Source: UBA5314 sp964635975 (GTDB lineage: Bacteria; Bacillota; Syntrophomonadia; Syntrophomonadales; Syntrophomonadaceae). Taken from it: a stretch of DNA of 64,000 nucleotides. Under the pieces are notes generated by a model. That model was not told where the DNA came from and searched no databases. It saw only the letters and a list, made by a program, of their open reading frames with translations. The translations under genes and the position numbers were made by a program. Of this stretch, positions 8,680-18,251 are shown piece by piece. Position 1 is the stretch's first letter, and every line of letters begins with the position of its first letter. The DNA is taken from positions 20,494-84,493 of the forward strand of contig CAZWPO010000011.1 of the NCBI GenBank assembly GCA_964635975.1, given 5' to 3'.

Positions 8680-11600
8680 CTATGAAATATGCTCGTTATG
8701 GTAGCCCTTCAGCCGGCAGATTATGGAGAAAGCTTCCCCGCGTTTGATTAGACTGCCGGGTTGGAAGGTATTATCCGGATAGCCGGAAACTATCTGATTA
8801 GCCGCGGCAGCTTCGATATAAACCCAAGCCCAATCTGGAATCGACTCTTTATCAGCAAAGCCCAGTGTGAAGTCCGGCTCTTTTACCTGCGGATAAGCAT
8901 TAATCAAGGCCACACACATTTCCGCCCTGGTAATATGCTGATCAGGTTTAAAGCTGCCGTCCGGGTAGCCTTTCATCAGGCCCTTTTCAAAGCAGATGAG
9001 TATGGCCCTCTCAGCCCAAGCGGGCAGTTCATCGCTATAGGGGCTTACCTGATTTTGCAGCTCATAATTCTGCAGATCCTGAGAATTTACCAGCAAAATG
9101 GCCGCTTCCGCCCGGGTGATTTCCTGCTCAGGTCGGATGGTTCCGTCAGGATAGCCTTTAATTATGCCGTGCTGGATTAAAGCTATGATACAGTCATGCG
9201 CCCAGTGGCCCGCCAGGTCGGAGGGCTCAGCTGCCGGATTTTTCACTTCCGGCTCAAGCGGGGTATTGATCACCTCAGGTCGAGTTGTGCTTGATGTCCC
9301 AGAGTTTGTATTTGAGGAGCCGCCCCCTCCGCCTCCACCGCCGCCTCCGGAAGTAACGGTAATATCAGCCGTATCCTGTTTCTCCTGGAAAGCAGCTGTA
9401 AGCACAGTGTTTCCTGGACTTTCGGCAGTGAGCAGGCCGCTCGATGAAATTGAGGCGATGCCGTCTACAGAGAAGGCATAGCTGCAGCTAGCAGTAACAT
9501 CCACAGTGGACTGATCAGAATAATAGGCCGTGACCTTCATGGGCTGGGTTCCATTGACCTTAAGGGCCACCCCATCAGGAGTGACAACTATCCCGGTCAG
9601 CGCCGCCTGCGGAGCGGCATTAACCGTTACCGTACACTCAGCATAGGCTTCCGGGTTGCTGACACTGGTAGCTCTTACTACTGAGCTTCCCGGCTTCTTA
9701 GCGCTTATAAGGCCGTTTGCTACGGTCAGGACACCTTCATCAGATTCACTCTCTATCGTCCAGACGACACTCTTATCGCTGGCGTTTTCCGGCAGCACTT
9801 TAGCAGTCAACTGCTCCTCCAACCCGGCACTAATAGTGGTTTCGCTCTTGTTTAGGCTTACACTGATTACCTCCACCGGAGTGCTCCCGGTAGTAAAGGT
9901 CTTATCCAGGCCATAACTGGTGCCGATGCTGTTGGTGGCAAAGGCCCGCACATGATAGGTGGTTTCGGCGTTGAGTCCCGCCAGGTTGACAGAAAATTCC
10001 CCGGTCCCGGCTGCATCTGCCGCAACCTTGGTTCCATTATCTATTGTCGGGTCGGCGCTGGTAGAAAAGACTACTCCCCGCTCGCTCACCGCGCTGCCCC
10101 CGTCAGACGTCACATTCCCCGCTACCGAGGCTAAAGTATCCGAAACACCTGATATGGTGCCGGTGTTCACAGTCGGTGCAGTTATTACCGGCTCTCCCAA
10201 TGGACCGTATTTCAAAAAACTGCCGTTGTTGCCCAAGGCGTAGCCGCAAGTGGGGCTAATTGCTTTTACCGATGTCATCATACGGTTGGTCATGCCTTGT
10301 ACTTCTATGTTCCAGGACATTCCGCCGTCAACCGTATGCAAAACCACTCCCTTTGATCCTACTGCCCATCCCTCCTGGTTGTTAAGAAAGTCAACATCCA
10401 TCAGGGTACGCTGGGGTCCATAGGCATTAATACCTATTTTGAATACCTCCGGGCTGGCCTGGATGGTCCACTCCTGTCCATTATTGTTTGTATGCAGAAT
10501 AAAACCAAAGTCCATTACACACCAGCCTTCTTTGTGGTTAACCATGCATATGCCGTTGTGAGAACCACCGTTTCCGTTCACAGAAACATCCGAACTGGGC
10601 ATTGTTCCGTCGGCCCTCCACTCGGAACCGGTCCAGTGGATGATGGCCTCAGCCCCTCCGGCCCAACCCTCCCAGCCATCACCGGAAGGTACAAAGGATA
10701 TACAGTTCAGGTTTTCGGACCAACCCGAAATCCCTTCTTCTCTAGGCATAGTTTCCAGGCCCGTCTCATTGCCGGTGACCGGATCAACAGGTTTGACCCG
10801 GCTCAAGCGCATCCAGTTCCCGCAGGCATAGCCACTATCCGATCCTTTGGGATACGTAACCGCATAGTAGGGTTTAACTCCTGAACCGGCGTTTCTCCAG
10901 GTCAGACCTCCGTCCAGGGTCCGGTAGATCCGGCCGTCATTTCCAGCGGCCAATCCCTCGGAAGCACTCTTGAAGCTGATCGAATAGAATACTGCCGGAG
11001 CGGGCACAACCTGGAAGGTCGCGCCGCCGTTGTGAGTGATAAGAAGTTCATTGACCGGCTGGTTGTTGGCATACCTGGTCAGGGCCAGCCAGCCGTTGTT
11101 TGCATCAATGAAATCCATAGCCATCATGGTGGTGGCTCCCTGGGCATTATCTGGCAGGTCTGGATCCAGCCGGGCATTAGCCGGGAGGTTAACGGACAGA
11201 TCCGTCCAGCTATAGGTGTCTGCTGCGCTGGTAAATACTTTATCCTCTCCGTAAACGGCGATGTTTTGGGAGTCAATAGCATATGCCCTAACATGGTAAG
11301 TCGTATTGGGATTCAGGTAGGTCAGGTTGACCAGGATCGGCCCCTCCAGGGCGTTAGCCGTGTAGGGCACCTTGAAATCGTTGACAGTGGGGTTGGCACT
11401 AGTAGAATAAACTACTCCCCGCTCTATGATCCCGGCTAATTTACCAGGAATCGCGTATCCGCCTACTCTGGCCCCCTTGCTGCTTATATCGGTGATGTCA
11501 CCCGTGGTGACAGTAAGTCCGTTAACCGTCGCGGTAGTAAATGACACATCTTCACCATAGCTGGTCCCCTGGCTGTTGGTGGCATAGGCCCTGGCATGCG

Positions 11601-14600
11601 CAATAGTCCCACTCATCAAGCCGGTGATGTTTACGCTAAACTCGCCCGTCCCCGTTGTAGCAGCCACGGCTTTGCTGGCATTATCCAGAGTAGGATTGGC
11701 CAGCCCGGAGTATACGATGCCTCTTTCCGTCACCGCGCTGCCGCCGTCAGAGGTCACATTGCCAGCCACGGTGGCTCCACTGGTAATAATATTGGTAACC
11801 GCTCCGGTAGCAACGGCCGGAACAGCAACTCCGCCTCCGCCCAGGGGGCCGTATTTTAACAGAGTCCCCTTATTCCCCAAGGCATAGCCATTGGTAGGTG
11901 AAGTGAAGCACACCGCATTCATCATATTGGTAGTCATGCCCTGGGCTTCCGGATTCCAGGTAGCCCCGCCGTCCACCGTATGAAGCACGGCGCCCTCGAT
12001 TCCCACTGCAAAAGCCTCACCCTCGCTCAGGGCAGCTACCGCCCTCAGGTCCCTTTGTTCAGAATCAGCATTGCTCTGGTAGTCGAATCCCCACTGGTCG
12101 TTGACCGATACACCGCCGGTGTCCGTGTGTACGATGATGCCGTTGGTGCCCACCGCCCAACCCACAGTATCGTTCAGCATATCGATTCCCTGGTAACTCT
12201 CACTGGGCGCCGATTCGATCTCCGCCCAGGCGCTTCCGTCATAATGGCGTATATTGGGATAAGAGGTGCACCAAGCCCGGCTCTCTCCGGTGGCGCAGAT
12301 GGATCTAACGTTTTGAGATGTGCCGCTGCTCATAGCCTGGATTCCAGTGGCGGTCACTTGATAAATCTTGCCCGCATCCCCGCAGGCAAAGCCTGTGTTG
12401 GAACCGGGCGCAAAATCCATACTCAGGGGTGGACCCATGGAGCCGACGGCAGTCCAGCTATCGCCTCCGTCGATGGTGCGATAGATCTTCCCGTTCTGGC
12501 AGCCAATGAACCCTTCTTGCTGGTTTAACATATGGATGGCCGTGACCCCGCTGCTGGCTTCCGCCGGAGGGGCTATGGTAGTAAACGTCAGTCCACCATC
12601 AGTCGTGTGATAGATATTAGCGCTGCCGGTACCCGATTGTACAATCCATCCCTCATTGTCGCTAATGAACTTCATGTCGAGCAGGCTGGTGTTGCCCTGG
12701 GCTGAAGCCGGGAGGTTGGCCGAGATGTCGCTCCAAACGCAGTCGTCGCTGTCGGTGGTGAAAGTCAGATCCTCCCCGTAGCTGGTGCCTTTCTCATTGG
12801 TGGCATAGGCTCGTACGTGGTAGGTGGTGGAAGGTGTCAACCCGCTTATCTGGACTGCATAAAAACCGGTTCCGTATATGCCCAGGCTGGCCGGCACTGC
12901 CGTCCCGTTCTCCAGGGTGGGGTTGGCCTCGCTGCTGTAGACCACGCCCCGCGCGGTAATCTCATAGCCTTTATCCTGAGCGGTCACGGCCGCCGTGGTG
13001 GGCTGGGTGCTGGAGGCAGCTATCGTATCCACAAAGGGCGGGTCAGTGACCGTAGGGGTGTTGGCGATGACAAAGTCCAGGGTGGCCGCCGCTGTACCGC
13101 TGGTAAAAGCCGCTGTCTGTTGGAATGACACATCACCCGACTTGTGGATTTTGAAACCGGTCACCGCTACCTGGTAGTCGGTGTTGTTTTTTAGATAAAG
13201 GGAGCCAAAAAGGCTGTCGCTGCCAGTTTTTCCGCTTACACAATCTTCGCCCGCACCGGTTTTTAAGGTCACAGTCTGTACCCCGGCGCTGGTTCCGGTA
13301 GTATTCAGTAGTCGTATAGTATAGGGCCCGCTTGAACCACTTGCTGTTATAACATCATCAGCACTGATAATCGCCCAGCCGTTCACTGTTAGCGACCCGG
13401 CTGTACCGCTTACACCGCTGCCTATATCCTGCGCCCCGGCTCCGCCGATGGCCTCAATCTGACCTCCATTTACCACGGCATCAGCGCCGCCGCCCGTGTT
13501 TCCGCTGCCGATACCAGCACCGCTTGTGCCTCCGATAGCTTTAATGATGCCGCCGCTGATTGTCAGGTCCATCGCGCCGCCCTTATAGCCGCTGCCGATT
13601 CCGGCACTATTTTCTCCGCCCTGGGCGATGACTGATCCGCTGAGTATGATGACCGCTCCGGTTCCTCCAGAAGCACCGCTGCCAATCCCGGCACCTCTGC
13701 TGCCGCCCGTGGCGCTTATATTTCCGTCGTTAATTGTCAGTGACACCGCACTGCTTTTATTCCCGCCGCCGATTCCGGCAGCGCCGTCAGACCCGTTGGC
13801 CTGAATGGTGCCGCCGTTTATGATTACTCCACTGTCTCCGCAGCCATATCCGGCGCCAATACCAGCGCCGCCATCTTTACCGCTGGCGGTAACATTACCG
13901 TCATTGATAGTTACACTGCCACCATCATTGCTTGCGTCTCCTCCACCGATACCGGCTCCCCGGGAACCCCCGTTGGCAATAACAGTTCCCCCATTAATAA
14001 TGACAGTGCCATAGTCTCCAGTGCGGCTTCCACCGCCCACCCCGGCACCTCCGTCATCGCCAGATCCGTCATCACCACCGGCGGCGGTAATATTTCCACC
14101 CGATATAATTACATCGGCACCCCTGGCCGCTGCGCAACCTCCGCCGATACCGGCACCGCCCTGGCCTCCCCGAGCCTCGATAGTACCATCCAGAATAGTG
14201 ATGGTGCCGCCGCTAAAGCCGCCGGCACCGCCGATGCCCGCACCACCTAGATCGCCGCTACCAATTGCGGTTAAAGTACCGCTGCCGTCTATGATCAGCG
14301 AACAACCTTCCGGCACCTGTACGCCAGCATAGGAAGAACCGCCCCGAATATTATTGCTTCCTAATATAATGAGGCTGCAAGCTCCGGTAGCATTGCCGAA
14401 GTCAATGCCCGCTTTCTCATCTGGGGCCGTAAGGTTAAGGTCTTGTATGGTCAGAGCCAGACCGGGATGCCCGGAGGCCAGTTCGATGCTTAGTCCGGTA
14501 TAGACGCAGCTTCCCTGCAAAGTGAGTCCACTTATTCCTACCGGAACGGTCAAAGTAGTGTTGGCAATCGCAGTATCGGGTAGAATGATAGTATCTCCGG

Positions 14601-15387
14601 CGCTCACCCCCGGCATGCCGCCGCCCAGCAGGGAATCATTCCAGTCCTCCGGATGGTGTGTACTTCCGGGCACGGCCATCAATGATAGAACCATCATGGG
14701 CTGGAATTCCGGCACATTTATTTCTTCGGCTTGGAGAAGTTCCTTCTCTTTAGTTTCCGCGTCCTCCTCTAACACCTTATCATCCTCAGGCATAGCCACG
14801 GCCTCATCGGCGAACGAATCCAGCAGTCCGCCTGCTGCCGAACTAATGCCACCTGCGGTATATGAGACGTAGACAGTCTGTTTCTTATTGACCGCTTCCT
14901 GAAGGGCGAGGTCTATTTTGCGCTCATCTTCATTTAGTGCGGCTGATAGGACTACGACATTCAGGTTGTCTGCTCTTACGCTGAATTGGGAATGCAAACC
15001 GGACGGGTCGTCCATTGCCTCGCTGAAGCTCACGGTGATAATGGTGCCGTCGCTGTTGGCCGCCGCTCTGACCAAACAGGGAGCAGCTATCTGTTGACTC
15101 TGCTCAAGCTCACCTTCTGTCTGCTCTTCGCTGCCGGAACTGCTTTCGACGCTCGGCGCTTCCGTTCCGGCTTCCTCATCGTCGGATTCTTCTGCTGGTG
15201 TTTCGGAAAGAACCGGGTCCTGCTCCTCCTGATTCTGCTCGATTTTCCCAGGTTCATTCTGGCTCTCATATGCTGGAGCAGTCTCCGCCCGCGGCTCATC
15301 AGCATAGATAGGCAGGTATCCTGAAAGACTATTACAGGTTAACAGCAGTGCCAGGCACAGAAAAATAACAAAACTTTTTCTCCTCAT
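8680..15387 (-). CDS. Giant S-layer-homology surface protein with beta-helix, Ycf48-like and Ig-like domains
   Basis: The 2235-aa protein begins with a signal peptide (ending about residue 29, IYADE) and an acidic linker. A SwmA/SbsA-like Ig domain lies near 100-190 and a Gly-rich beta-helix-like region of GAGIGGG repeats near 380-660. Next come a fibronectin-like domain (780-880), a Ycf48/BNR-like propeller block with HTTDGGLTF and HTVDGGATW motifs (880-1180), two more fibronectin-like domains (1190-1385), a second propeller block (1390-1725) and a fourth fibronectin-like domain (1730-1830). Two Big_2 domains (1836-2010), a poly-Gly linker and three C-terminal SLH domains (2052-2232, ending VSGYPDNTFQPG) complete it. 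ATG 15387 is chosen for GGGAGGG five bases upstream; a more upstream ATG at 15435 lacks a site. SLH domains imply non-covalent cell-wall anchoring. It is divergent from the intact LuxR-MFS gene. Confidence 0.88.
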   Translation of the reverse strand: MRRKSFVIFLCLALLLTCNSLSGYLPIYADEPRAETAPAYESQNEPGKIEQNQEEQDPVLSETPAEESDDEEAGTEAPSVESSSGSEEQTEGELEQSQQIAAPCLVRAAANSDGTIITVSFSEAMDDPSGLHSQFSVRADNLNVVVLSAALNEDERKIDLALQEAVNKKQTVYVSYTAGGISSAAGGLLDSFADEAVAMPEDDKVLEEDAETKEKELLQAEEINVPEFQPMMVLSLMAVPGSTHHPEDWNDSLLGGGMPGVSAGDTIILPDTAIANTTLTVPVGISGLTLQGSCVYTGLSIELASGHPGLALTIQDLNLTAPDEKAGIDFGNATGACSLIILGSNNIRGGSSYAGVQVPEGCSLIIDGSGTLTAIGSGDLGGAGIGGAGGFSGGTITILDGTIEARGGQGGAGIGGGCAAARGADVIISGGNITAAGGDDGSGDDGGAGVGGGSRTGDYGTVIINGGTVIANGGSRGAGIGGGDASNDGGSVTINDGNVTASGKDGGAGIGAGYGCGDSGVIINGGTIQANGSDGAAGIGGGNKSSAVSLTINDGNISATGGSRGAGIGSGASGGTGAVIILSGSVIAQGGENSAGIGSGYKGGAMDLTISGGIIKAIGGTSGAGIGSGNTGGGADAVVNGGQIEAIGGAGAQDIGSGVSGTAGSLTVNGWAIISADDVITASGSSGPYTIRLLNTTGTSAGVQTVTLKTGAGEDCVSGKTGSDSLFGSLYLKNNTDYQVAVTGFKIHKSGDVSFQQTAAFTSGTAAATLDFVIANTPTVTDPPFVDTIAASSTQPTTAAVTAQDKGYEITARGVVYSSEANPTLENGTAVPASLGIYGTGFYAVQISGLTPSTTYHVRAYATNEKGTSYGEDLTFTTDSDDCVWSDISANLPASAQGNTSLLDMKFISDNEGWIVQSGTGSANIYHTTDGGLTFTTIAPPAEASSGVTAIHMLNQQEGFIGCQNGKIYRTIDGGDSWTAVGSMGPPLSMDFAPGSNTGFACGDAGKIYQVTATGIQAMSSGTSQNVRSICATGESRAWCTSYPNIRHYDGSAWAEIESAPSESYQGIDMLNDTVGWAVGTNGIIVHTDTGGVSVNDQWGFDYQSNADSEQRDLRAVAALSEGEAFAVGIEGAVLHTVDGGATWNPEAQGMTTNMMNAVCFTSPTNGYALGNKGTLLKYGPLGGGGVAVPAVATGAVTNIITSGATVAGNVTSDGGSAVTERGIVYSGLANPTLDNASKAVAATTGTGEFSVNITGLMSGTIAHARAYATNSQGTSYGEDVSFTTATVNGLTVTTGDITDISSKGARVGGYAIPGKLAGIIERGVVYSTSANPTVNDFKVPYTANALEGPILVNLTYLNPNTTYHVRAYAIDSQNIAVYGEDKVFTSAADTYSWTDLSVNLPANARLDPDLPDNAQGATTMMAMDFIDANNGWLALTRYANNQPVNELLITHNGGATFQVVPAPAVFYSISFKSASEGLAAGNDGRIYRTLDGGLTWRNAGSGVKPYYAVTYPKGSDSGYACGNWMRLSRVKPVDPVTGNETGLETMPREEGISGWSENLNCISFVPSGDGWEGWAGGAEAIIHWTGSEWRADGTMPSSDVSVNGNGGSHNGICMVNHKEGWCVMDFGFILHTNNNGQEWTIQASPEVFKIGINAYGPQRTLMDVDFLNNQEGWAVGSKGVVLHTVDGGMSWNIEVQGMTNRMMTSVKAISPTCGYALGNNGSFLKYGPLGEPVITAPTVNTGTISGVSDTLASVAGNVTSDGGSAVSERGVVFSTSADPTIDNGTKVAADAAGTGEFSVNLAGLNAETTYHVRAFATNSIGTSYGLDKTFTTGSTPVEVISVSLNKSETTISAGLEEQLTAKVLPENASDKSVVWTIESESDEGVLTVANGLISAKKPGSSVVRATSVSNPEAYAECTVTVNAAPQAALTGIVVTPDGVALKVNGTQPMKVTAYYSDQSTVDVTASCSYAFSVDGIASISSSGLLTAESPGNTVLTAAFQEKQDTADITVTSGGGGGGGGGGSSNTNSGTSSTTRPEVINTPLEPEVKNPAAEPSDLAGHWAHDCIIALIQHGIIKGYPDGTIRPEQEITRAEAAILLVNSQDLQNYELQNQVSPYSDELPAWAERAILICFEKGLMKGYPDGSFKPDQHITRAEMCVALINAYPQVKEPDFTLGFADKESIPDWAWVYIEAAAANQIVSGYPDNTFQPGSLIKRGEAFSIICRLKGYHNEHIS
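13420..14240 (-). repeat. Gly-rich tandem coding repeats (beta-helix-like)
   Basis: About a dozen imperfect units of 20-30 residues, each with a GAGIG(G/S)G core and an I(I/T)I-x-GG-x-I strand, form residues about 380-660 of the SLH protein. The regular Gly and Ile/Val pattern is typical of parallel beta-helix or carbohydrate-binding repeat regions in clostridial surface proteins. Confidence 0.75.
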
Positions 15388-15576
15388 AAAAACCCTCCCG
15401 ATCTTTCTAAGACTTATATACTCCAGAATCTGCATGCGCGACTCCGGTCAACTTCATATCCTTCTGCTTTCCTATCGCCTGTTAGAGAAGTCACATAAAT
15501 AATTGTTTCGCCGAATAAGCAATTCCTTATTTTTCGGATTATCCAGGACCATAAGCCTAAACCCAAATGGGAGTTG

Positions 15577-15606
15577 TATCCTAAAATGCATTATATTATT
15601 AACACA
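15577..15606. promoter_or_regulatory. Conserved 30-bp element, copy 2
   Basis: This is the partner of 7686-7715, with one mismatch. It lies 190 bp upstream of the SLH protein start (15387, other strand) and 141 bp before the TATAAT box of the intact LuxR-MFS gene, so it could act on either gene. Confidence 0.65.
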
Positions 15607-15694
15607 CTCTTTCCGTTTCCCCAATCCTCCCAAAGTATATTTTGGGAAGCGATCCCATATTTCAGGCTTTTATCCAGAGTATTACAAGGATGTA

Positions 15695-15723
15695 TTTACC
15701 AGCGCCGATTGCTTTGATATAAT
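15695..15723 (+). promoter_or_regulatory. Promoter of the LuxR-MFS gene
   Basis: TTTACC, 17 bp, TATAAT (15718-15723). The preceding AGGATGTATTTACCA stretch is shared with the promoter of the broken paralogue. Nothing else resembling a gene is visible in 15388-15795. Confidence 0.65.
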
Positions 15724-15795
15724 ACTTTATGTTCCTCTAAAAGCACACAAAGAACTGCTTTTTTCCTATATATGGCAAGAAAAGTGGGATGGTAA

Positions 15796-17355
15796 GTGAG
15801 AGCTTATTGGAGTTTTGACCGCACCCAGGTGGCTTATATTATTCCGGCTTCATTGTATACTCTGTGGCAGGCCTGCTCAGGCTGGTTGAATCACTACTGG
15901 ACCTTTGTATATCTGGGGCGGGAACCTGCCGCCCTGCTCTATATCACCTTCTTCCTTTCACATGCCCTGGGAATTGCCGCTTTTGCCTGGTGGTTGGACC
16001 GCTTACCGGATATGAAGAAAATTAAGCAGGTTGTGTTTTTATCATCAGTTCTCTCCGGCCTTTTGACTTCAAGTATGGCATTTATATCCGGGAAATCCAT
16101 GGGGGCCATCGTCCTCATCTGCGGTCTCATATCTGGATTTGGTATCGCCTATCTGACCAGCTTTTTGTTTGCTGAGATTCCGGTCAATAAACGCGGCTTG
16201 ACCATCGGAAGCGCGGCTGCTCTAGGTCTGGCTCTGCATTTCATCGTTTACGTCGTGCTATTTCCAGAGCAGGATGGACCCATTCTTTATGGAAAAACAC
16301 TTTTCGCCGCAGTCACAATGCTCTTGCTGGCGGTATCCGTCCTCTATGTCCCCGCCTGCCACGATTATCTGTGGGAAACATCTTCGGAGACAAACCGGAT
16401 TAACTTTAGCCCCGGCTCAATAAGACCGGGGCTGCTGATGCCGTTGTTCCTAATAATGACCGGCTTCTTTCTATCACACGGCCTGCAGGATTACTCAGCC
16501 ACTGCTTTCTGGCTGGGCGGGGCCGACTACCTGGCCTATACACGGATTTTTCTGATAGCGGGATTTTTGGGAGGAGGTATGCTTTGCGACCTGCGTGGGA
16601 CCCACATGGTCTTGAACAGCTCCTTTAGCCTTCTGGCTATGGGCTTTGTCGCTATGGCTTTTCAGTACCAGGGAGTATATTCATTTATGGCTTTCTCATG
16701 CGTGCAGGCAGCCAGTGCGATTTTTTCAATAGGGAGCAGGCTGGCTCTTCTGGATATCGCCCGCTTCTACAAAAAACCGCTCCTGGTCTGTTCTCTGGGC
16801 CTGGTGTTTCCTCTAGTCCTCAAACAGTTCGGGATCATCTCAGCGGAAATCCTTTATAAAACAATGGGTAATATGTCTATCTTTATCGCATCTCTAGTTG
16901 CGATAGTCGCAGCCCTGCCGCTGGTCTCCCTGTTATTCAGCAAGGTCACCAGCGCCTTCATTGAGAGTTTCCGCTCTCAGACCCTGGAGTTCAACCTGGC
17001 CTCAGCTTCTGACTGTTCAGACGATCTGGCCTCTCAAGCCGACGGACTGATTGACATTGATGATAACCCCGCCGATGAAGCCAGTACACCGGATAATCCC
17101 GCCCCTGACTCCGGCCCGATTAGCTGGGCAGATATGGCCCGGGAGTTCTCGCAAAAATATGGCTTTAATCCAAGAGAGAGCCAGGTCTTAAACCTTACCC
17201 TCCAGGGCCTTTCGGTAGCCGAAATGGCAGATTCCCTCCATATCGCGGAATCCACCGTCAAGCAGTACATCCGCCAAATGCTAAGGAAAACCGAAACCAA
17301 AAACCGCCGTGAACTTCTATCCATGCTGATCAAAGAGCAGAACTCGGGCATTTGA
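15796..17355 (+). CDS. Membrane-anchored LuxR-family regulator with MFS-like sensor domain
   Basis: The 519-aa protein has about 12 hydrophobic helices (residues 10-400, MFS-like architecture), an acidic linker (about 405-445) and a C-terminal LuxR-type HTH (about 450-510). The HTH includes FNPRESQVLNLTLQGLSVAEMA and a recognition helix ESTVKQYIRQML. It is a one-component system: the membrane domain presumably senses or carries a ligand and the HTH binds DNA. The start is GTG 15796; the ribosome site is weak (GGGATGG region). Such MFS-LuxR fusions are abundant in Coriobacteriia and rarer in Clostridia. It is divergent from the giant SLH gene, a likely target, and a second copy at 7888 is broken. 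Confidence 0.85.
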   Translation: MRAYWSFDRTQVAYIIPASLYTLWQACSGWLNHYWTFVYLGREPAALLYITFFLSHALGIAAFAWWLDRLPDMKKIKQVVFLSSVLSGLLTSSMAFISGKSMGAIVLICGLISGFGIAYLTSFLFAEIPVNKRGLTIGSAAALGLALHFIVYVVLFPEQDGPILYGKTLFAAVTMLLLAVSVLYVPACHDYLWETSSETNRINFSPGSIRPGLLMPLFLIMTGFFLSHGLQDYSATAFWLGGADYLAYTRIFLIAGFLGGGMLCDLRGTHMVLNSSFSLLAMGFVAMAFQYQGVYSFMAFSCVQAASAIFSIGSRLALLDIARFYKKPLLVCSLGLVFPLVLKQFGIISAEILYKTMGNMSIFIASLVAIVAALPLVSLLFSKVTSAFIESFRSQTLEFNLASASDCSDDLASQADGLIDIDDNPADEASTPDNPAPDSGPISWADMAREFSQKYGFNPRESQVLNLTLQGLSVAEMADSLHIAESTVKQYIRQMLRKTETKNRRELLSMLIKEQNSGI

Positions 17356-17448
17356 TTTCTTCTAATAATCTTTATAGATATGGTTTTATATTGGATTCTT
17401 GTGGACAGAAAAGCCCGATTGATTTGATGATTTTGTATATGCTCGTGC

Positions 17449-17997
17449 TCAGGCAGCATAGCCCAGCAGCTGTGAGAGGTTGCTGGTTCCAAATCTATTC
17501 AGCGCCTGGTTTTGCATCTCCTTGCCCAGATCATGATAGTATTCGCCCTTATAAGGTTTAAAGCTCGACATCTTGTAACCGGAGTTGGTTTTGATCAGGG
17601 TGAAATCGACTACGATGAGGTTGTCGGAATCATTACTGCTGCTGATGACCGACCGGCAGATAAGGCGGTTGCTTTTTTCCTCCAATATCTGCACATTGTT
17701 CAGAACCAGGTGGAGGTAACCCTGCTTCAAAGTATCGATAAACTTCTTTTCCGGGTCGCCGTTAGAGAGATATATCATAGTCCTGAGGGTCTCCATATCA
17801 CTTTTGTTGCAGACATCCACCCACTTGCCCAGGAAGACGATTGCTTCCTTTTCCTCGGAATCTATCTTGAAGGCTTCTATTGCCTTCCTGGCGTTTTTAA
17901 CATCATCTCCCTGTTCCCAGACCGCCAGTTCCTGACCGCACCCCATCATAACCATAACCAGCACCAGGCAAAACAGAATCTTGAAAGTTCGAGCCAT
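17449..17997 (-). CDS. Putative lipoprotein
   Basis: The 182-aa product starts at ATG 17997, with GGGGGG about 7 bases upstream. It has a lipoprotein signal with the lipobox-like MVMMGCGQ, so Cys at about residue 20 would be lipidated. The mature part is helical then beta-rich (VVDFTLIKTNSGYKMSSF), a layout like small NTF2-like or DUF4878-type extracytoplasmic proteins, but I cannot name the family. It is convergent with the LuxR-MFS gene and has no obvious operon partner. Confidence 0.7.
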   Translation of the reverse strand: MARTFKILFCLVLVMVMMGCGQELAVWEQGDDVKNARKAIEAFKIDSEEKEAIVFLGKWVDVCNKSDMETLRTMIYLSNGDPEKKFIDTLKQGYLHLVLNNVQILEEKSNRLICRSVISSSNDSDNLIVVDFTLIKTNSGYKMSSFKPYKGEYYHDLGKEMQNQALNRFGTSNLSQLLGYAA

Positions 17998-18161
17998 AAT
18001 CAATACCCCCCGGATTAGCGGCAAGCCATCTAATTCTATAAATGTCTGCTAAATGCACTATTGTATTATTATGGTTATCGACGATTCCTGTATTTTACTT
18101 GAATGTGTTCCAATGGTTATTATGGTATATGTGCCCATCGGACAGTTGGCTGCGAAAAGAC

Positions 18162-18226
18162 AGGGACAGCGGTGGCGGTTCTTTTGTGACACAAGTGTCC
18201 CAACAATAACCATCCCCGCTGTCCCT
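18162..18226. repeat. REP-like palindromic element
   Basis: Perfect 11-bp arms AGGGACAGCGG (18162-18172) and CCGCTGTCCCT (18216-18226) continue as an imperfect stem. They enclose an inner GACAC/GTGTC hairpin (18188-18199). The GGGACAG...GTGACACAAGTGTCCC pattern is like short interspersed palindromes linked to Y1/REP-associated transposases in Firmicutes. No transposase is in this window. Confidence 0.6.
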
Positions 18227-18251
18227 TTAACTTCATCTGCCGGTCGATTAT

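Noticed and set aside
13420..14240. Repeat array considered as CRISPR
   Set aside because: Units are coding, in frame, of variable length, and lack identical repeats with unique spacers.
13805..14332. Pro-rich plus-strand frames opposite the Gly-rich repeats
   Set aside because: Complement of Gly codons; no start signals and the minus-strand protein is certain.
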